This document shows positions 1 to 9,931 of a stretch of 64,000 nucleotides of DNA, piece by piece. Under the pieces are notes generated by a model, which saw nothing but the letters and a program-made list of their open reading frames with translations, searched no databases and had not been told where the DNA came from. The stretch is from an uncultured Rikenellaceae bacterium (GTDB taxonomy: Bacteria; Bacteroidota; Bacteroidia; Bacteroidales; Rikenellaceae), in NCBI GenBank assembly GCA_947038405.1, contig CAMQVY010000001.1, forward strand, positions 1 through 64,000, given 5' to 3'. Position 1 is the first letter of the stretch, and each line of letters begins with the position of its first letter. A program made the translations under genes and the position numbers.

Positions 1-13
1 ATAAACTAGGCTT

Positions 14-56
14 GGAACTGCCCTGCGCGGGCAGCGCTGCGTGGTCGCAGGGAACG
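14..56 (-). repeat. GC-rich double-hairpin intergenic repeat, copy 1
   Basis: Read on the minus strand this copy has hairpin CTGCG-ACCA-CGCAG, then hairpin GCCC-GCGCA-GGGC, then AGTTCC. The same order of elements recurs near 14.7 kb and 27.9-28.0 kb. It stands out by its high GC in AT-rich DNA. It lies just downstream of the MFS gene stop codon. No protein is encoded. Function is unknown. Confidence 0.75.
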
Positions 57-60
57 AAAT

Positions 61-1308
61 TTAAGATATAGCACGTCTATGTAATTCATAATAAACAGCA
101 AAGACTGATATAAACAGCCCTACACACACCAATACATGAGGTAGCGAGAACTGTTCAACAAAAGGAGCATACACTAATCCTCCTAACGGACACATACCTG
201 ACAATGCCATCGTAAAGAAACTCATCACTCTCCCACGCTTTGAGTCATCGACAACTGTTTGAATTAGAATATTACTTGTAGCCAAAGATCCTATCATTGC
301 AAAACCCAAAGGGAAAGCGGCCACACACACCAATACGGAGTTGGTAGTAGTAGCCATGGCAATAATAGAGATACCCATAGTTACAGCCATCACAGTCAAC
401 AGCTTTTCAAGCTTACCTGTATTCTTCATTGATGCCAAATACAATGCAGCTGTTACAGAACCAGCACCAACGGCAGAGTTCACATATCCAAACATAGCGC
501 CATCACCACCATATACATCTTTAATCAATACGGGGAGTACACTCATTATAGGTAACACAACAAAACTTACAACTGCAGTAAATATCAATACAGCTCTAAT
601 AGTAGTAGTCTCCTTAATGTATATGTAACCCTCCTTCATCGTCTGTAATATTGGAAGTCTGTAAATTGACGGCTTGAATGGTCTCAACTTTAGGCTCATC
701 AATGACCATAAAACGGCAATGTAACTTAAACCATTGATTAAAAAGCAATATCCCTCACCTACATGTACAGCAAGAAGTCCTCCAATAGTTGGTCCGACGA
801 ATCTAGCTGTATTAATAGTAACTGAATTAAGAGCGATAGCATTAGACATATACCGCTTAGGTACAAGTGTAGAGTAGAATGATTGTCTAAATGGAGCATC
901 TATTGCACTAATGATTCCGCTGAACCCACTTAAACAGATTAATATCCACGCATCAGAGGTCTCCGCTATACGCCCACTTAAAACGAGAAACGAAAGCACT
1001 AATGCCTGAATCATAAATAATGCTTGAGTCGAAAATATAACCTTATATCTATCAACCCGATCACTGTAAGCTCCTGCAAACGGTGTGATAATAAGTGTTG
1101 GGAGTTGATTGACCAATACAACAACAACCAATAACATCACAGAGTCCGTGATCTCATATGTCAACCAACTAAGTGCAACGTGCTGTATCCACGTCCCACA
1201 TAACGAAACTATCTGTCCAAAAAAATACAATTTAAAATTTCGAGACGACAATGATGTAAAGATATTTAATAGCCTATTTACTCCTGAATGGCTTGAGAAT
1301 CTACGCAT
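61..1308 (-). CDS. MFS transporter (EntS/MFS_3-like exporter)
   Basis: This is a 415-residue polytopic inner-membrane protein with about 12 hydrophobic segments. The loop between the second and third segments carries GAYSDRVDRY, the major facilitator motif A (GxxxDRxxRR type). The region IDAPFRQSF near residue 140 and the long central loop near residues 215-230 resemble the MFS_3 group, which includes siderophore and drug exporters such as EntS. The substrate cannot be read from sequence. It is transcribed alone: a strong hairpin at 1353-1397 separates it from the S41 protease gene upstream. No transport partner gene is adjacent. Family assignment is firm; direction and substrate are inference. 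Confidence 0.85.
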   Translation of the reverse strand: MRRFSSHSGVNRLLNIFTSLSSRNFKLYFFGQIVSLCGTWIQHVALSWLTYEITDSVMLLVVVVLVNQLPTLIITPFAGAYSDRVDRYKVIFSTQALFMIQALVLSFLVLSGRIAETSDAWILICLSGFSGIISAIDAPFRQSFYSTLVPKRYMSNAIALNSVTINTARFVGPTIGGLLAVHVGEGYCFLINGLSYIAVLWSLMSLKLRPFKPSIYRLPILQTMKEGYIYIKETTTIRAVLIFTAVVSFVVLPIMSVLPVLIKDVYGGDGAMFGYVNSAVGAGSVTAALYLASMKNTGKLEKLLTVMAVTMGISIIAMATTTNSVLVCVAAFPLGFAMIGSLATSNILIQTVVDDSKRGRVMSFFTMALSGMCPLGGLVYAPFVEQFSLPHVLVCVGLFISVFAVYYELHRRAIS

Positions 1309-1352
1309 AGCAACTTAATATATACACATATTACAAAAATGGTTAAAATAGC

Positions 1353-1397
1353 AACAACCCCAATGGAGAGAACGACCTCTTCTTCATTGGGGTTGTT
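1353..1397 (-). terminator. Intrinsic terminator after the DUF3078-S41 operon
   Basis: A 13-base perfect stem (AACAACCCCAATG pairing with CATTGGGGTTGTT) with a 19-base loop lies between the S41 protease stop and the MFS start. In the minus direction it is followed by the weak T-rich stretch GCTATTTTAA. Confidence 0.65.
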
Positions 1398-1426
1398 AAA
1401 TTCATTATGACAACTATATCTACTTC

Positions 1427-3076
1427 TTAATTAGTTGACTCTTCTGTCACAGATAGCTCTTCAATAGCTCTGTTCATTGCATCATCAATTATGTATATAT
1501 TAGAGTAGAAACCTGCATCTTCAATTTTACTATTGCGACCAATATATGCTCGAATGTAAATCTCAAGGAGGTTGCGTGATATAGCAATTTGTTTATAATC
1601 TGGAGTAACTCCACTCTTTGCTGCAAATGAAACAAAGTTATCAAATAGTTCTGTATCTGCATCTAGCAACTCTTTCAACTCATTAACACTTGCAACCTTA
1701 TTTAGGGCATCTCGATGTCTATCAGAGTAATCAATCGTGTACCTGTATAATATGTTACGACCAGTCACCTCTCTGAAATACTTTGTAACTTCAGTTGTTG
1801 TTGTATCCAACGGAATAAAAATGTCAGGCATGATACCTCCTCCTCCATAAACAACCTTACCTTTAGGGGTAACGAATTTCAAACTATCATCAAATTTAAT
1901 GCTATCTGAAACAAAAAGCTCCGAATGGTTGTATCGACTTAAAATATCTCTGTTATACGAATCACTATCTCCTCTATCATATGCTTTTTGAATAGATCTA
2001 CCTGTTGGAGTAAAATACTTTGCAACAGTTAACCTCACTGCTGATCCATCATTGTAAGGAATCTGCTGCTGAACCAATCCTTTACCAAAGCTTCTTCGAC
2101 CAATAATAGCTCCTCTATCATTATCTTGTATTGCACCCGCAAGAATTTCACTTGAAGAGGCACTTGATTCATCAATAAGGATAACCAACCCTATATCAGA
2201 GTACTTTCCATCTCCATCGCTATACTCTTTCGCCACTATGTTCTGTTTATTCTTAGTATAAACGATAAGTCTATCCTTAGGTAAGAACTCATTAGCAATA
2301 CTGATCGCTTGCCCTAAGAATCCTCCACCATTACCTCGTAAGTCAAATATAAGAGACTCCATTCCAGACTCTTTCAATACTGTAAGTGCCTCTATAAGCT
2401 CAGTATAAGAGTTACGTGAAAATGCAGTGAGCTTAACAACACCAACTTTAGGTGCAATCATAAATGCAGCATCTAAGCTCTTTATTGGAATAACTCCACG
2501 CTCAACACTAATAGTAACGAGTTCATCCACCCCATATCTCTCTAATCCTAGATTAACTACTGTTCCCCTTTTCCCGCGTAACATTTTAACCACATCATTC
2601 TGATTAATCTTTTTCCCCGCGATTGTAGAGTCATTAATTGTAATTATTCTATCTCCATTATTAAGCCCAGCCCTCTCGCTCGGCCCATCCGATATAACCT
2701 GAGTAACAACAATTGTATCTGTTGTCATATTAAATATCACACCAATACCATCAAACTCTCCATCAAGTGTCTCATTTGCCTGCTGCATATTATTCGCAGG
2801 TATATATATAGAGTGAGGATCTAACTCATTTAGAAGTATCGGCAATATTTTATCCGCAATAGAGTCTAGATCTACATCATCAACATATAACCTATCAATC
2901 AGAGACATTGTGGAACTCACCTTATCCCTAAGTTCAACCGTAGGCGCTGGTGACAACAAATTACTAACTCCTGCACTATTTTTACTTCCAATCAAAACTC
3001 CAAGGAGCACTCCCATTGACACAACGACTGACCTTATTAAAGGGAGTAAGACTTTTTTAAAACTATTTCTATACAT
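1427..3076 (-). CDS. S41 family C-terminal processing peptidase (CtpA/Prc-like)
   Basis: This 549-residue protease has an N-terminal membrane anchor (about residues 11-30), a PDZ domain (about 105-193, with DGIGVIF and GDRIITIN) and an S41 catalytic core. The family's SASxSEI motif appears as SASSSEI, giving Ser307 as likely nucleophile, and Lys332 in FGKGLVQQ lies 25 residues later, the same spacing as the Ser/Lys dyad of E. coli Prc. It is expected to act in the periplasm, cleaving envelope proteins near their C-termini. The C-terminal 150 residues form a mostly helical extension common in Bacteroidota members. It lies 36 bases after the DUF3078 gene and is probably co-transcribed with it. 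The natural substrate is unknown. Confidence 0.92.
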   Translation of the reverse strand: MYRNSFKKVLLPLIRSVVVSMGVLLGVLIGSKNSAGVSNLLSPAPTVELRDKVSSTMSLIDRLYVDDVDLDSIADKILPILLNELDPHSIYIPANNMQQANETLDGEFDGIGVIFNMTTDTIVVTQVISDGPSERAGLNNGDRIITINDSTIAGKKINQNDVVKMLRGKRGTVVNLGLERYGVDELVTISVERGVIPIKSLDAAFMIAPKVGVVKLTAFSRNSYTELIEALTVLKESGMESLIFDLRGNGGGFLGQAISIANEFLPKDRLIVYTKNKQNIVAKEYSDGDGKYSDIGLVILIDESSASSSEILAGAIQDNDRGAIIGRRSFGKGLVQQQIPYNDGSAVRLTVAKYFTPTGRSIQKAYDRGDSDSYNRDILSRYNHSELFVSDSIKFDDSLKFVTPKGKVVYGGGGIMPDIFIPLDTTTTEVTKYFREVTGRNILYRYTIDYSDRHRDALNKVASVNELKELLDADTELFDNFVSFAAKSGVTPDYKQIAISRNLLEIYIRAYIGRNSKIEDAGFYSNIYIIDDAMNRAIEELSVTEESTN

Positions 3077-3112
3077 ATTTAATATCCATTAATATCATCA
3101 ATGAGTTGAGTT

Positions 3113-4096
3113 TTATTTATTAGTAAACTTATAAGACAACGCTATCGTTAGCGAGGTATAGTAGGCGACGAGAGTTTTTTGCGGTGTTTCAGCTAAATCA
3201 TCGTAATACATCTCAAGATATAATGATGTCGATAGAAACTTTGTAATATCTAAATCGAGTGTATTCTTCCATCTAGCAGTATATATCTCATCCCAATTAG
3301 TGAAGGAATATAACTCAGATCTAAATCTCAATTTATTTTTTGCAAATTTTCGATCAAAATTTAGACTCAAAGAGCTACCCAAGCTAGTCTTTGTATGCTT
3401 ACCCTTCTCTACACCGTGATAACCTTGATTCGAGAGGGTGTCACTTGACACTACAACAATTCGACCTGCAATAGGAGATAATATAACTGCAAGAGATGTT
3501 CCTGGGAGTTTTCCATACTTCAAACCTCCTGCAACATCAACAATCCCTGGCGACATAAAGTTTGAGACCATCCTATCATCCGTTCTTGATGCTTCTCCCT
3601 TTGAAAATTGACTTATAAAATTAGAACTAATCGCATAAGACCAATGCCCCTTAATGACCCAAGTAGCTTGTGCATTTAAATTTAAAACGTCCAAATTTTT
3701 AAATACATCCCCATCAATAGAGTTTAGTCCATACTTTGAATCAAATTTATACTCAAAAGAGAATGGGTTATTAGTATATATGTGTTTAAAATAGAGATGA
3801 ACATAACCTGTAAATGAATTAACATCACCCTCCTTCCAATACTCAGCTTGTATTGGATTGAAACTCAACTTAGGAATAAACTCTATATAATTTCTATCTT
3901 TTCTTTGCTGGCGCTTTTCAGCAGCCCTCTTCGCAGGACTAAAATAATCATTAGTTATCTCTATTCTGTTTACCGAATCTATCCCCTTAGGTCTAAACTC
4001 CTTCGATTTATCTTTCGCTATTGTAAATTGTGAAAATGATTCTGTTGTAAAACAGATCATAAAGATTAACAATAATATAGTTTTCAAAACATTCAT
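3113..4096 (-). CDS. DUF3078 family outer-membrane beta-barrel-like protein
   Basis: This Bacteroidota-specific protein starts with a clear signal peptide (MNVLKTILLLIFMICF, cleavage probable after ESFSQ). The mature part alternates hydrophobic and polar residues as in an outer-membrane barrel and ends in an aromatic-containing strand (SYKFTNK). Similarity to DUF3078 is judged from overall pattern and motifs such as RFRSELYSFTNWDEIY and YYDD; the function of this family is unknown. I chose the ATG at 4096 over an in-frame ATG at 4144. The upstream one would add 16 residues in front of the signal peptide and would overlap a candidate -7 promoter box at 4142-4149. It heads an apparent two-gene operon with the S41 protease. 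Confidence 0.75.
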   Translation of the reverse strand: MNVLKTILLLIFMICFTTESFSQFTIAKDKSKEFRPKGIDSVNRIEITNDYFSPAKRAAEKRQQRKDRNYIEFIPKLSFNPIQAEYWKEGDVNSFTGYVHLYFKHIYTNNPFSFEYKFDSKYGLNSIDGDVFKNLDVLNLNAQATWVIKGHWSYAISSNFISQFSKGEASRTDDRMVSNFMSPGIVDVAGGLKYGKLPGTSLAVILSPIAGRIVVVSSDTLSNQGYHGVEKGKHTKTSLGSSLSLNFDRKFAKNKLRFRSELYSFTNWDEIYTARWKNTLDLDITKFLSTSLYLEMYYDDLAETPQKTLVAYYTSLTIALSYKFTNK

Positions 4097-4141
4097 AATA
4101 TTTAACACATTATAGGTTTTAATTAACACTAATGGTGCATA

Positions 4142-4149
4142 CAAATATA
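4142..4149 (-). promoter_or_regulatory. Candidate -7 box for the DUF3078-S41 operon
   Basis: On the minus strand the sequence is TATATTTG, matching the Bacteroidota -7 consensus TAnnTTTG. It lies about 45 bases before the chosen start at 4096. No good TTTG -33 box is visible. Confidence 0.45.
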
Positions 4150-4274
4150 GTGCAAAAAAGTTATTCTAAGAAACAGTTTATATTTTATTATCATCTCCAG
4201 ACGAACTCATACAAGAAAACGTCGTTTTACTCCAACTTTATAGTAAGTTAAAGTAGAAGATTAGATAAATTTCA

Positions 4275-4282
4275 TATTTTTG
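4275..4282 (+). promoter_or_regulatory. Candidate -7 box for nfo
   Basis: TATTTTTG matches TAnnTTTG, 31 bases upstream of the nfo start codon. The -33 region is degenerate. Confidence 0.45.
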
Positions 4283-4313
4283 CATTTATATATAAATTAA
4301 TCGAATTTTACAT

Positions 4314-5156
4314 ATGAAATATTTTGGAGCACACGTAAGTGCATCAGGCGGTGTGGAGAACGCACCCATAAATGCACATAACATAGGAGCTAGATCATTT
4401 GCACTATTTACTAAAAATCAACGTCAATGGGCAGCATCTCCATTAACGCAAAAATCAATTGAACTATTTAAGAGTAGATGTGAGGAGTATGGCTACACTC
4501 CAAAACAGATATTACCACACGACAGCTACCTAATAAACTTAGGTCACCACGACATGGAGGCTTTAACGAAATCTCGTACTGCATTTTTCGATGAAATGTC
4601 AAGGTGTGAGCAATTAGGGTTAGATAGACTAAACTTCCATCCAGGAAGTCATCTTAATAAAATTTCAATTGAGGCCTCTCTTGATTTAATTGCAGAATCT
4701 ATCAACATGGCGCATAATAAAACCACAAGTGTAAATGCTGTTATCGAAAACACAGCGGGACAAGGAACTAATCTTGGTTATAAATTTGAGCACCTAGCGT
4801 ACATTATAGATAAAGTAGAGGATAAAAGTCGTGTAGGAATTTGCATTGACACTTGCCACACATTTGCAGCTGGATATGATTTAACAACAACCCAAGCATG
4901 TGAAGCAACATTTAAAGAGCTTGATAATGTTGTTGGATTAAAATATCTTATGGGTATGCACTTAAATGATGCGATGAAACCGATAGCGAGTAGAGTCGAC
5001 AGACATCAAACACTTGGAGATGGTGAAATAGGACTTGAAGTTTTTAAATATATTGCGACAGATAGTCGATTTGACGATATGCCTCTAATTTTAGAGACAC
5101 CGAATGATGAAATATGGCCTGAAGAGATAAAAAAATTATATTCATTCACAAAATAA
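4314..5156 (+). CDS. nfo: Endonuclease IV (AP endonuclease)
   Basis: This 280-residue AP endonuclease cleaves DNA 5' of abasic sites in base excision repair. All the zinc-ligand motifs of the TIM-barrel family are visible in order: [56 protein letters not shown] and LILETPND. Length equals the bacterial norm. It is transcribed alone from a candidate promoter at 4275 and ends at a bidirectional terminator shared with the convergent PFOR gene. Other base-excision or repair genes in the window (nth, polA, pcrA) are unlinked. Confidence 0.97.
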   Translation: MKYFGAHVSASGGVENAPINAHNIGARSFALFTKNQRQWAASPLTQKSIELFKSRCEEYGYTPKQILPHDSYLINLGHHDMEALTKSRTAFFDEMSRCEQLGLDRLNFHPGSHLNKISIEASLDLIAESINMAHNKTTSVNAVIENTAGQGTNLGYKFEHLAYIIDKVEDKSRVGICIDTCHTFAAGYDLTTTQACEATFKELDNVVGLKYLMGMHLNDAMKPIASRVDRHQTLGDGEIGLEVFKYIATDSRFDDMPLILETPNDEIWPEEIKKLYSFTK

Positions 5157-5232
5157 AAAATATCAAACAAATTTATTTGATAGAATCTCCCTTCGTGGAC
5201 AACAACGAATAATTCTAAAATAATATATTTAT

Positions 5233-5275
5233 AAAAAAAAATAGAACTCTCCTCTCGGAAAGTTCTATTTTTTTT
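5233..5275. terminator. Bidirectional terminator between nfo and nifJ
   Basis: AGAACT pairs with AGTTCT with an inner TCC/GGA extension. An A-run flanks one side and a T-run of at least eight the other, so it can terminate both convergent genes. Confidence 0.85.
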
Positions 5276-5289
5276 AGTTATAATGAAAC

Positions 5290-8200
5290 TTACTCTTTTT
5301 CGTAAGTCATTGCAGCAAAACGCTTATAAGTATTGTAACGCCATTTAGCATTATCTTCAGAAGCTATAAATAACTCTTTCGCCTCATTAGGGAATGCTTT
5401 AATTAGAGATGTGTAACGTACCTCTCTATTAATGAACGCTTGGAACTTACTCCAATCTGGAGCTTTAGAGTCTAAAGTAAATGGATTTTTACCTTGCTCC
5501 TCTAAAGTTGGATTAAATCTCCATAAATGCCAGTATCCACAAGCAACAGCATCTTTACCGATAGTTTGAGTACGACTCATTCCACCTTTGATACCGTGAC
5601 TAATACATGGAGCATACGCAATAATGATAGATGGTCCAGGATATGCCTCCGCCTCTTTAAGAGCATTAAAGAATTGAGCTTGGCTTCCACCAATTGACAC
5701 TTGAGCAACATATACATAACCATAAGTCATTGCAATTGCACCTAAATCCTTCTTACGAACTCTTTTTCCAGATGAAGCAAACTTAGCAACTGCTCCAATT
5801 GGAGTAGATTTAGAAGATTGACCACCAGTATTAGAGTATATCTCTGTATCAACGATAAGAATATTAACATCTTCACCACTTGCGATAACATGGTCAAGAC
5901 CACCGTAACCGATATCATAACCCCATCCGTCACCACCAATAATCCATTGTGATTTCTTAATGAAGTTAGCTTTCATACCAAGAAGTTCTTGACAAGCATC
6001 ACAACCACAAGCCTCAAGCATTGGAACAAGTTTCTCAGTAGCAGCAACACTAGCAGCAGCATTATGGCGACCTTCAATCCATTCAGCCATTGCAGCTTTA
6101 AGCTCCTCAGAACACTCAGAACAATTTTCGATTGCATTTTTCATCTTAAACTCAACAGTATCACGAAGTTTTTCGACACCAACGTGCATTCCAAGACCAA
6201 ATTCTGCATTATCTTCAAAAAGAGAGTTAGCCCAAGCTGGACCGTGTCCTTTTTCGTTAGTACAGTATGGAGTTGATGGAGCAGATCCACTATAAATAGA
6301 TGTACAACCTGTTGCATTCGCAACCATCATTCTATCACCAAATAGTTGAGAGATAGTTTTGATATATGGAGTTTCACCACAACCAGCACAAGCTCCAGAG
6401 AACTCAAATAGTGGTTTAGCGAATTGACTACCTTTAACAGTTTTAGTTTTATCGATTACATTATCTTTGTAACCAACTATTTCAACCATCTTAGTCCAAT
6501 TCTCTTGCTCAGGCATAACCTGCTCAAGAGGCTTCATAATAAGTGATTTTGTTGGAGAAGGACAAACGTCTACACAGTTACTACAACCAGTACAGTCTAA
6601 TGGAGATACTTGAATACGGAATTTGTACTCTTTAGTAGCACCTAATCCTTGTTTGCAATCTACACCAGTGCTCTTAGCCTCTTCTTCAGTTAGAAGGAAT
6701 GGACGAATAGCAGCGTGAGGACAAACATAAGAACATTGGTTACATTGAATACAGTTATCAACATCCCAGATAGGAACACTTGATGCGATACCACGCTTCT
6801 CAAAAGAAGCAGTAGAATTCTCCCAAGTACCGTCTTCTCTACCATTGAATGCACTTACAGGAAGATCATCTCCTTTAAGAGCATTGATAGGAGCAACTAC
6901 GTTATTGATAAAATCAGTTGCGTTAGCATCAACCACAATACTCATTGGTTCAGCCTCAATAGTAGCCCACTCAGTAGGAACTTCAACTTTAATAAAATCC
7001 TGTCCGCCTTTATCTACTGCGGCATAGTTCATCTTAATTATATCTTCACCTTTACTTCCGTAACTTTTAAGGATAGCGTTCTTCATCTCCTTAACCGCAT
7101 TCTCGAAAGGAATAACATCTGCGATTTTAAAGAATGCAGACTGCATGATAGTATTAGTTCTACTACCTAATCCTAATTCAGAAGCAATTTTTGTTGCATT
7201 GATTATATAGAAATTGATTTTATTCTCAGCAAGATATCTCTTCATATGGTTAGGTAGAGATGCTCTTGTTGTCTCAGCATCATGTACACTATTCAATAAG
7301 AAAGAACCACCAGCTTTAAGACCTTTCAATACATCATATTTATCAACGTATGAAGGAACGTGACAAGCTACAAAGTTTGGAGTTGTCACTAAATATGGAG
7401 AAGTTATAGGGTTGTCACCAAAACGAAGGTGAGAAGATGTATAACCACCTGATTTTTTAGAGTCATAAGCGAAGTATGCTTGACAATATTTATCAGTAGA
7501 TCCACCAATAATTTTGATAGAGTTTTTATTTGCACCAACAGTACCATCAGCACCAAGACCGAAGAAAAGACCCTCAAAAGTACCTGGTTTAGCTAAAGAA
7601 ACTTCAGCACCTACTTTAAGAGATAGGTTTGTAACGTCATCATTAATACCTACAGTGAAACCATTAAGAGGCTCTTCAGCACGAAGATTCTCGTATACAG
7701 CAAGTATTTGAGCTGGCGTTGTATCTTTAGAAGATAATCCGTAACGACCACCAACAACAACTGGAGCATTAGGTTTACCGTAGAACATATCTCTAACATC
7801 AAGATAAAGTGGCTCACCACTAGCACCTGGCTCTTTTGTTCTATCAAGAACACAAACTTTCTTCACTGAAGCAGGAACTACATCAAAGAAGTATTTAGAA
7901 GAGAATGGTCTGTAAAGATGTACAATAATAAGACCTACTTTATCACCCTTAGCATTAAGGTAATCGATAGTCTCTTTAATTGTATCGTTAACAGAACCCA
8001 TAGCTACGATGATATTCTCAGCATCCTGAGCACCATAGTAAGTAAATGGTTTGTATTCTCTTCCAGTGATAGTTGTAATCTCCTTCATCATATCAGCTAC
8101 CATATCTGGTACAGCGTCATAGAATTTGTTACAAGCCTCACGAGTTTGGAAATATATATCTGGATTTTGAGCAGTTCCTCTAGTAACCGGAGCTTCAGGA

Positions 8201-8829
8201 TTTAAAGCACGGCTACGGAATTGAGCTAAAGCCTCTTTATCAAGAAGTGGCATTAATTGCTCTTGCTCCATAACTTCAATTTTTTGAATTTCGTGTGAAG
8301 TACGGAATCCGTCAAAGAAGTGTAGGAATGGAATTCTAGATTTAAGAGATACTAAGTGAGCTACACCAGCAAGGTCCATAACCTCCTGAACAGAGCTTGT
8401 AGCTAACATTGCGAATCCAGTTTGGCGAGTAGCCATAACATCTTGGTGGTCACCAAAGATTGAAAGAGCTTGTGCAGCTAAAGCACGAGCAGTAACGTGG
8501 AATACACTAGGAAGTAACTCTCCTGAGATTTTGTACATATTCGGGATCATCAAAAGCAGACCCTGAGAAGCTGTAAATGTTGTACTTAAAGCACCAGCTT
8601 GTAGAGATCCGTGAAGAGCACCAGCAGCACCAGCTTCAGATTGCATCTCAACGACTCTAACAGTCTCTCCGAACATGTTCTTACGACCACCTGCCGACCA
8701 TTCGTCTACATATTCAGCCATCGTAGTCGATGGAGTGATAGGGTATATCGCAGCCACTTCACTAAACATATATGCAATATGTGCAGCGGCATAATTACCA
8801 TCACAAGTAATAAATTTTTTCTTAGCCAT
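5290..8829 (-). CDS. nifJ: Pyruvate:ferredoxin (flavodoxin) oxidoreductase, single-chain
   Basis: This 1179-residue enzyme oxidises pyruvate and CoA to acetyl-CoA and CO2, passing electrons to ferredoxin. It is the main anaerobic route out of pyruvate. Domain order fits the homodimeric single-chain form: N-terminal pyrimidine-binding domain (YPITPSTTMAEY), transketolase-like domain II, gamma domain, and a two-cluster ferredoxin domain near residues 680-760 (CIQCNQCSYVCPH and CTGCSNCVDVCPSP). The TPP-binding domain carries CAGCGETPY, WIIGGDGWGYDIGYGG and a later conserved Cys, providing ligands for the third cluster. Length matches full-size PFOR. It is monocistronic, with a consensus -7 box at 8912. 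Such enzymes are oxygen-sensitive, which supports an anaerobic lifestyle. Confidence 0.97.
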   Translation of the reverse strand: MAKKKFITCDGNYAAAHIAYMFSEVAAIYPITPSTTMAEYVDEWSAGGRKNMFGETVRVVEMQSEAGAAGALHGSLQAGALSTTFTASQGLLLMIPNMYKISGELLPSVFHVTARALAAQALSIFGDHQDVMATRQTGFAMLATSSVQEVMDLAGVAHLVSLKSRIPFLHFFDGFRTSHEIQKIEVMEQEQLMPLLDKEALAQFRSRALNPEAPVTRGTAQNPDIYFQTREACNKFYDAVPDMVADMMKEITTITGREYKPFTYYGAQDAENIIVAMGSVNDTIKETIDYLNAKGDKVGLIIVHLYRPFSSKYFFDVVPASVKKVCVLDRTKEPGASGEPLYLDVRDMFYGKPNAPVVVGGRYGLSSKDTTPAQILAVYENLRAEEPLNGFTVGINDDVTNLSLKVGAEVSLAKPGTFEGLFFGLGADGTVGANKNSIKIIGGSTDKYCQAYFAYDSKKSGGYTSSHLRFGDNPITSPYLVTTPNFVACHVPSYVDKYDVLKGLKAGGSFLLNSVHDAETTRASLPNHMKRYLAENKINFYIINATKIASELGLGSRTNTIMQSAFFKIADVIPFENAVKEMKNAILKSYGSKGEDIIKMNYAAVDKGGQDFIKVEVPTEWATIEAEPMSIVVDANATDFINNVVAPINALKGDDLPVSAFNGREDGTWENSTASFEKRGIASSVPIWDVDNCIQCNQCSYVCPHAAIRPFLLTEEEAKSTGVDCKQGLGATKEYKFRIQVSPLDCTGCSNCVDVCPSPTKSLIMKPLEQVMPEQENWTKMVEIVGYKDNVIDKTKTVKGSQFAKPLFEFSGACAGCGETPYIKTISQLFGDRMMVANATGCTSIYSGSAPSTPYCTNEKGHGPAWANSLFEDNAEFGLGMHVGVEKLRDTVEFKMKNAIENCSECSEELKAAMAEWIEGRHNAAASVAATEKLVPMLEACGCDACQELLGMKANFIKKSQWIIGGDGWGYDIGYGGLDHVIASGEDVNILIVDTEIYSNTGGQSSKSTPIGAVAKFASSGKRVRKKDLGAIAMTYGYVYVAQVSIGGSQAQFFNALKEAEAYPGPSIIIAYAPCISHGIKGGMSRTQTIGKDAVACGYWHLWRFNPTLEEQGKNPFTLDSKAPDWSKFQAFINREVRYTSLIKAFPNEAKELFIASEDNAKWRYNTYKRFAAMTYEKE

Positions 8830-8911
8830 CTTGTATTATATAAGGTTATCCAATATTAATAAATATTCATCAATCGTAGTTAATTTACGATATTGATTAT
8901 ACATAATTATA

Positions 8912-8919
8912 CAAAGGTA
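8912..8919 (-). promoter_or_regulatory. Candidate -7 box for nifJ
   Basis: The minus strand reads TACCTTTG, an exact TAnnTTTG match, 83 bases before the start codon. The -33 region is A/T-rich without a clear TTTG. Confidence 0.5.
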
Positions 8920-9057
8920 AGTTATTTTTTTTTAATATAATACACCTTTTTGGTGTTAGTTTTTTCACAATTGCAGTTCTTTTCAAACATAAATTAAGAA
9001 AACAACCTTTTCTACTATTAGTTTATTTGAAATTAGTGAATTTTAATTTTTTAGCAC

Positions 9058-9065
9058 TATTTTTG
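9058..9065 (+). promoter_or_regulatory. Candidate -7 box for mtgA
   Basis: TATTTTTG matches TAnnTTTG. It lies 16 bases before the ATG at 9081 and inside any longer reading from 9027, so it supports the downstream start. Confidence 0.4.
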
Positions 9066-9080
9066 CATTACGTTATTTAT

Positions 9081-9803
9081 ATGAGCCCTATGTTGAAAAT
9101 TATAAAGCAATTAATAATATACTGTTTCATCTTTTTTCTCACTTTTTCTATAAGCTACACGCTTATTTTAAAGTGGGTCCCTATCACTATAACCCCGTTA
9201 AAGATTATCTGTTTTTTTGAAAATTTAACAACAGATAACAAGTTAATATACTCATCATGGAGTAGTTTTGACGAAATCAACACCTCAATGATAGAATCTG
9301 TGATAGCTTCAGAAGATAATAATTTCCTATATCACAATGGGTTTGACTGGGACGCAATTGAAAAAGCATTCGAACTGAATAAAATTAATGGACACAAGCG
9401 TATCTTAGGCGCGAGTACAATCTCACAACAAACAGCAAAAAATGTATTTTGCATTCATGATAGAACATGGATAAGAAAAGGGTTTGAGACATATTTTACT
9501 TTTTTAACAGAGCTTATGTGGTCAAAAGAGCGAATAATGGAGGTCTACCTAAACATCATTGAGACTAGACCTAATGTATATGGAGTAGAGGCAACGGCAC
9601 ATAAATATTATAAAAAATCTGCTATTGATCTGAACCCACATGAATCATCTATGATTGCCGCTGCGCTACCATCTCCGAGACGTATGAATATTGTAAACCC
9701 ATCTACATACCATGTAAATAGAGCATCAAAGATACGTCGACTAGTTAGAGGTCTGCCTGAACTTGATTTTGAGTCACCAGATATCACTTTAGATGAAAAG
9801 TAG
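9081..9803 (+). CDS. mtgA: Monofunctional peptidoglycan glycosyltransferase (GT51)
   Basis: This enzyme polymerises lipid II glycan strands on the periplasmic face of the inner membrane. A single membrane anchor follows the start (IIYCFIFFLTFSISYTLIL). The GT51 signature ASEDNNFLYHNGFD contains the catalytic Glu (residue 78 from the chosen start), followed by GASTISQQTAKN, the second hallmark motif. There is no transpeptidase domain, so it is the monofunctional type of about 240 residues. I chose ATG 9081 over an in-frame ATG at 9027 because the earlier one precedes a candidate promoter -7 box and adds 18 residues before the anchor. The gene is not in an operon. Confidence 0.92.
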   Translation: MSPMLKIIKQLIIYCFIFFLTFSISYTLILKWVPITITPLKIICFFENLTTDNKLIYSSWSSFDEINTSMIESVIASEDNNFLYHNGFDWDAIEKAFELNKINGHKRILGASTISQQTAKNVFCIHDRTWIRKGFETYFTFLTELMWSKERIMEVYLNIIETRPNVYGVEATAHKYYKKSAIDLNPHESSMIAAALPSPRRMNIVNPSTYHVNRASKIRRLVRGLPELDFESPDITLDEK

Positions 9804-9826
9804 ATATATTTTTCAATAAATTATAA

Positions 9827-9897
9827 ACTGTCTATGACAGTAACCCTTAAAATGCGTCATCAAGCTTCTATAAAAAATTGTTTTATTAGTGAGCTTG
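9827..9897. other. Structured intergenic segment after mtgA
   Basis: Two hairpins lie here. ACTGTC-TAT-GACAGT is at 9827-9841. A longer imperfect stem at 9861-9897 pairs CAAGCT with AGCTTG and CTA/AAAA with TTTT/TAG. Neither has a clear T-run, so terminator activity is uncertain. Confidence 0.35.
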
Positions 9898-9931
9898 TTG
9901 AATCTTCTCCAATAATAACAATAATAAAAAA

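Noticed and set aside
4097-4144. Upstream ATG start for the DUF3078 gene
   Set aside because: It would place 16 residues before a clear signal peptide and overlaps a candidate -7 box.
9027-9080. Upstream ATG start for mtgA
   Set aside because: A candidate -7 promoter box lies between it and the chosen start, and the extra residues precede the membrane anchor without family support.
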